From positions 1 through 16,254 of the forward strand of contig CADBQE010000056.1 in NCBI GenBank assembly GCA_902796695.1: 16,254 bases of DNA, read 5' to 3'. Below, piece by piece: positions 14,771 through 16,254 of the stretch. The position numbers and the translations under genes were made by a program. Every line of letters starts with the position of its first letter. Positions within the stretch are counted from its first letter, which is position 1. Source of the DNA: an uncultured Lachnospiraceae bacterium. Its GTDB lineage: Bacteria; Bacillota; Clostridia; Lachnospirales; Lachnospiraceae. The notes beneath the pieces are model-generated. The model did no database searches. It worked only from the letters and a program-made list of their open reading frames with translations, and was not told the DNA's origin.

Positions 14771-15826
14771 CTATTCCGTCACGTATCCGATCAACAGTTT
14801 CAGCGTGTTTTCGGCGCCGTCCCGATGACTGCGCTCATACCCGTGAGAGGCATAGACACCCGGTCCGATCAGACCGTGGCGGATATCATAGCCGGCCGAA
14901 AGCGTCGCTTCCACATCCGATCCGTAGAACGGGTAAATATCCACGGCATAGTCCGCGCCGCTCTTTTTCGCTGCCGCGATAAGGCCCTTTACGATCTCGT
15001 AGCTGTAAGGCCCGCCGCTGTCCTTGGCGCAGATCGAGACCTGCCGTTCGGTGCAGGTCAGTCCCTCGCCGACGCAGCCCATGTCCACGGAGATCGCTTC
15101 CGTAACGCCCGCCGGGAGCGATGCGCTGCCGCCGTGGCCGACCTCTTCATATACGGTGATGTGGGCCCAGACGTCGCGTGCCGGCCGGGTCCCCGTTTCT
15201 TTCAGATATTTCGCCAGCCCCAGCAGGATCGCCACACTCAGCTTGTCGTCCAGGAAGCGGCTCTTGATGTAACCGCTTTCCGTCACCCGGGTACGCGGCT
15301 CAAAGCAGATGATATCGCCGACGCTCACGCCCAGCTTCTCCGCATCTTCTTTGCTCTTCACATCTTCGTCCAGCACGATCTCCATCGCACTCCACTCGCG
15401 TTTGGTATCGTTGTATTTTCCGTTCACATGGATCGATGCGTTGACCAGCTGACAGGTTCCTTCCAGGATCCCGTCGAATTTCGTGACGACCCGGACGTTT
15501 TCCGCCTCCGCATTAGTCGGATTCATTCCTCCCAGCCGCGTGATCTCGAGCCGTCCGTTCCCCTTAATGCTGCTGACCATACCGCCCAGCGTATCCGTAT
15601 GCGCCTCCAGCATCAGGCCTCCCGCCTTCGGATCCGTTCCTTCCGCCAGTTTGACCAGAACGCCTCCCTTGACCGTCATGACCGGCTCATATCCCAGTGC
15701 CCGGAACCTCTCCGCCACATGCTCCGCCGCCTGCGCCGTATACCCCGTAGGCGAATCAACCGCCAGCAGCGCCTTCGCCTCCTCCACAATAAAATCCGTA
15801 CATTCCTTCACAAAATCCTTATCCAT
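14771..15826 (-). CDS. M42-type (glutamyl aminopeptidase/endoglucanase-like) metallopeptidase
   Basis: 351-residue cytoplasmic di-metal aminopeptidase-type enzyme; family members trim N-terminal residues from short peptides, usually as 12-subunit tetrahedral shells. Expected metal and catalytic residues are visible: EAHTD (His76, Asp78), RFLDDKLS (Asp193/194), VYEEVGHGG (Glu227/228), SVDMG (Asp248), and a C-terminal His in YASHGYERSH (His328 or 334). The insertion of the PDZ-like dodecamerisation domain between the first two sites (about 85-180) is present. ATG 15826 is chosen because GGAGG stands four bases upstream; an upstream ATG at 15841 would bury that site. A promoter lies at 15883-15911. 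Peptide uptake by the left-hand transporter and this peptidase would fit together metabolically, but they are far apart. Confidence 0.92.
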   Translation of the reverse strand: MDKDFVKECTDFIVEEAKALLAVDSPTGYTAQAAEHVAERFRALGYEPVMTVKGGVLVKLAEGTDPKAGGLMLEAHTDTLGGMVSSIKGNGRLEITRLGGMNPTNAEAENVRVVTKFDGILEGTCQLVNASIHVNGKYNDTKREWSAMEIVLDEDVKSKEDAEKLGVSVGDIICFEPRTRVTESGYIKSRFLDDKLSVAILLGLAKYLKETGTRPARDVWAHITVYEEVGHGGSASLPAGVTEAISVDMGCVGEGLTCTERQVSICAKDSGGPYSYEIVKGLIAAAKKSGADYAVDIYPFYGSDVEATLSAGYDIRHGLIGPGVYASHGYERSHRDGAENTLKLLIGYVTE

Positions 15827-15882
15827 ATCTCCTCCCGGCATACAAGCATCTCCGCTCTCCGCCTCTATTTCAAATTTCCCCC

Positions 15883-15911
15883 ATTATATCAAATATAATC
15901 GCCGGTAGCAA
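15883..15911 (-). promoter_or_regulatory. Promoter of the M42 peptidase gene
   Basis: On the minus strand TTGCTA (15911-15906), a 17-base spacer and TATAAT (15888-15883) form a good sigma-A promoter about 60 bases before the ATG. Its -35 half lies inside a degenerate copy of the neighbouring 117-bp repeat. Confidence 0.75.
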
Positions 15912-15974
15912 CGTGCTGCGGATGCCGCCTGAGGGGTAGGAACTCCGGATTGTTTGAATCCTTCTTTCAAACAC
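15901..15974. repeat. Degenerate copy of the 117-bp repeat (array end)
   Basis: This stretch follows the order of the intact units (GCCGG, GAGGGG, TGTTTGAATC, TTTCAAACAC) with many substitutions and small indels. It looks like the decayed boundary copy of the tandem array to its right. Confidence 0.6.
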
Positions 15975-15993
15975 AAAAAAGCCCTGAAAGGGC
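15975..15993 (-). terminator. Terminator-like hairpin of repeat copy 1
   Basis: On the minus strand GCCCT-TTC-AGGGC (15993-15981) is followed by TTTTTT (15980-15975). It would end any transcript coming from the array before the M42 peptidase promoter. The short three-base loop and five-pair stem make it a modest terminator. Confidence 0.6.
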
Positions 15994-16090
15994 ATTTACG
16001 TACCTGAAGGGATTCCAACGCCGGCCAAGATTTGGCTTGCTAGTCCTCGGCAAAGGGGAACCCGCTTGTTCGAATCGTCTCTTCAGGCAC

Positions 16091-16110
16091 AAAAAAAACC
16101 CTGAAAGGAC
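16091..16110 (-). terminator. Terminator-like hairpin of repeat copy 2
   Basis: On the minus strand GTCCT-TTC-AGGGT (16110-16098 region) keeps five pairs only if two G-U wobbles are allowed. It is followed by about eight T (16098-16091). The flanking GTGCCTG and CAGGCAC also pair perfectly around it, giving a longer alternative hairpin. Confidence 0.45.
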
Positions 16111-16254
16111 TTTTACGTGCCTGTAGGGATTCCGACGCCGGCCATAACTTGGCCGGCTAGTCCTCGGCAGAGGGGAACCCGCTTGTTCGAATCGTCTCTT
16201 CAGGTACAAAAACAGCCTTGAAAGGGCATTTACGTGCCTGTAGGGATTCCGACG

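Larger units (their letters stand above)
15975..16254. repeat. Tandem 117-bp structured repeat array, two full copies and part of a third
   Basis: Copies at about 15975-16090, 16091-16207 and 16208-16254 (cut by the window edge) repeat every 117 bases, with roughly a dozen substitutions between copies 1 and 2 and almost no indels. Each unit holds an A-rich run, a small hairpin around TGAAA, then GTRCCTG paired with a distant CAGGYAC that encloses an inner hairpin (GCCGGCCA with TGGCCGGC, at 16137-16157 in copy 2) and shorter G/C hairpins (CCTC-GAGG, GGG-CCC). The invariant stretch around CCGCTTGTTCGAATCGTC is the best-conserved part. No gene is seen between 15842 and the window end. Function is unknown; a structured RNA or palindromic intergenic repeat family is most likely. 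Confidence 0.85.

Noticed and set aside
14684..15898. A 404-codon plus-strand open frame opposite the M42 peptidase gene
   Set aside because: The minus strand carries all the metal-site motifs of an M42 enzyme; this frame shows no domain pattern.
16060..16080. A GTTCGAATC motif in the repeats resembling a tRNA T-loop
   Set aside because: The flanks do not form a five-pair T-arm, and no anticodon arm or acceptor stem of tRNA size fits.
15967..16209. An 80-codon minus-strand open frame through the repeat array, with a 39-residue repeat
   Set aside because: It is open only because the repeat length, 117, is a multiple of three. It starts at a TTG without ribosome binding site and runs through hairpins. 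Coding use is not excluded but unsupported.
15975..16254. The repeat array as a CRISPR
   Set aside because: Units are 117 bases, alike along their whole length, and contain no unique spacers.

Overview
The window looks like chromosomal DNA from an anaerobic, GC-rich Gram-positive Firmicute, most likely a gut Clostridia member of Oscillospirales type. The grounds are strong AAGGAGG-type ribosome binding sites, near-consensus sigma-A promoters, a Gram-positive-type LexA (SOS) box, a substrate-binding lipoprotein with a Pro-Thr-Glu-Ala linker, and the gene families present. The lineage is inferred from style, not from a marker gene.

Left part (1-6104, minus strand): a peptide/nickel-type ABC importer operon in the order binding lipoprotein, OppB-like permease, OppC-like permease, OppD-like ATPase (cut by the left edge). 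It starts from a perfect TTGACA-17-TATAAT promoter at 6185-6213. An intrinsic terminator lies between the binding-protein gene and the permease genes. The most striking object in the window is the OppC-like permease. It is about twice the usual length because a roughly 310-residue RCC1-like seven-bladed beta-propeller is inserted between its first membrane helix and the conserved transporter core, where it is expected to face outside the cell. The binding protein is also unusually long (802 residues).

Middle part (6248-8532, plus strand): a small two-helix membrane protein of unknown function with its own consensus promoter, an EamA/DMT-family transporter, and an SRAP (YedK/HMCES-type) abasic-site DNA-protein crosslinking protein. 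The SRAP promoter carries a perfect GAAC-N4-GTTC SOS box.

Next (8529-13063, minus strand): six close-packed genes reading ADP-ribosylglycohydrolase, flavin reductase-like protein, DUF1349 protein, an 81-residue acidic unknown protein, MATE exporter and MsrA. They look like one operon with a stress, redox or nucleotide-damage flavour. A terminator-shaped hairpin with six U sits in the very short leader of the first gene.

Right part (13165-16254): a divergently transcribed pyruvate kinase-like protein that stops after the catalytic barrel and lacks the C-terminal regulatory domain; a converging pair on the minus strand (M42-type metallopeptidase followed by a P-loop kinase-like protein); and, at the right edge, a tandem array of a 117-bp structured repeat. 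Each repeat unit has nested inverted repeats and a terminator-like hairpin next to an A/T tract. The array runs off the window.
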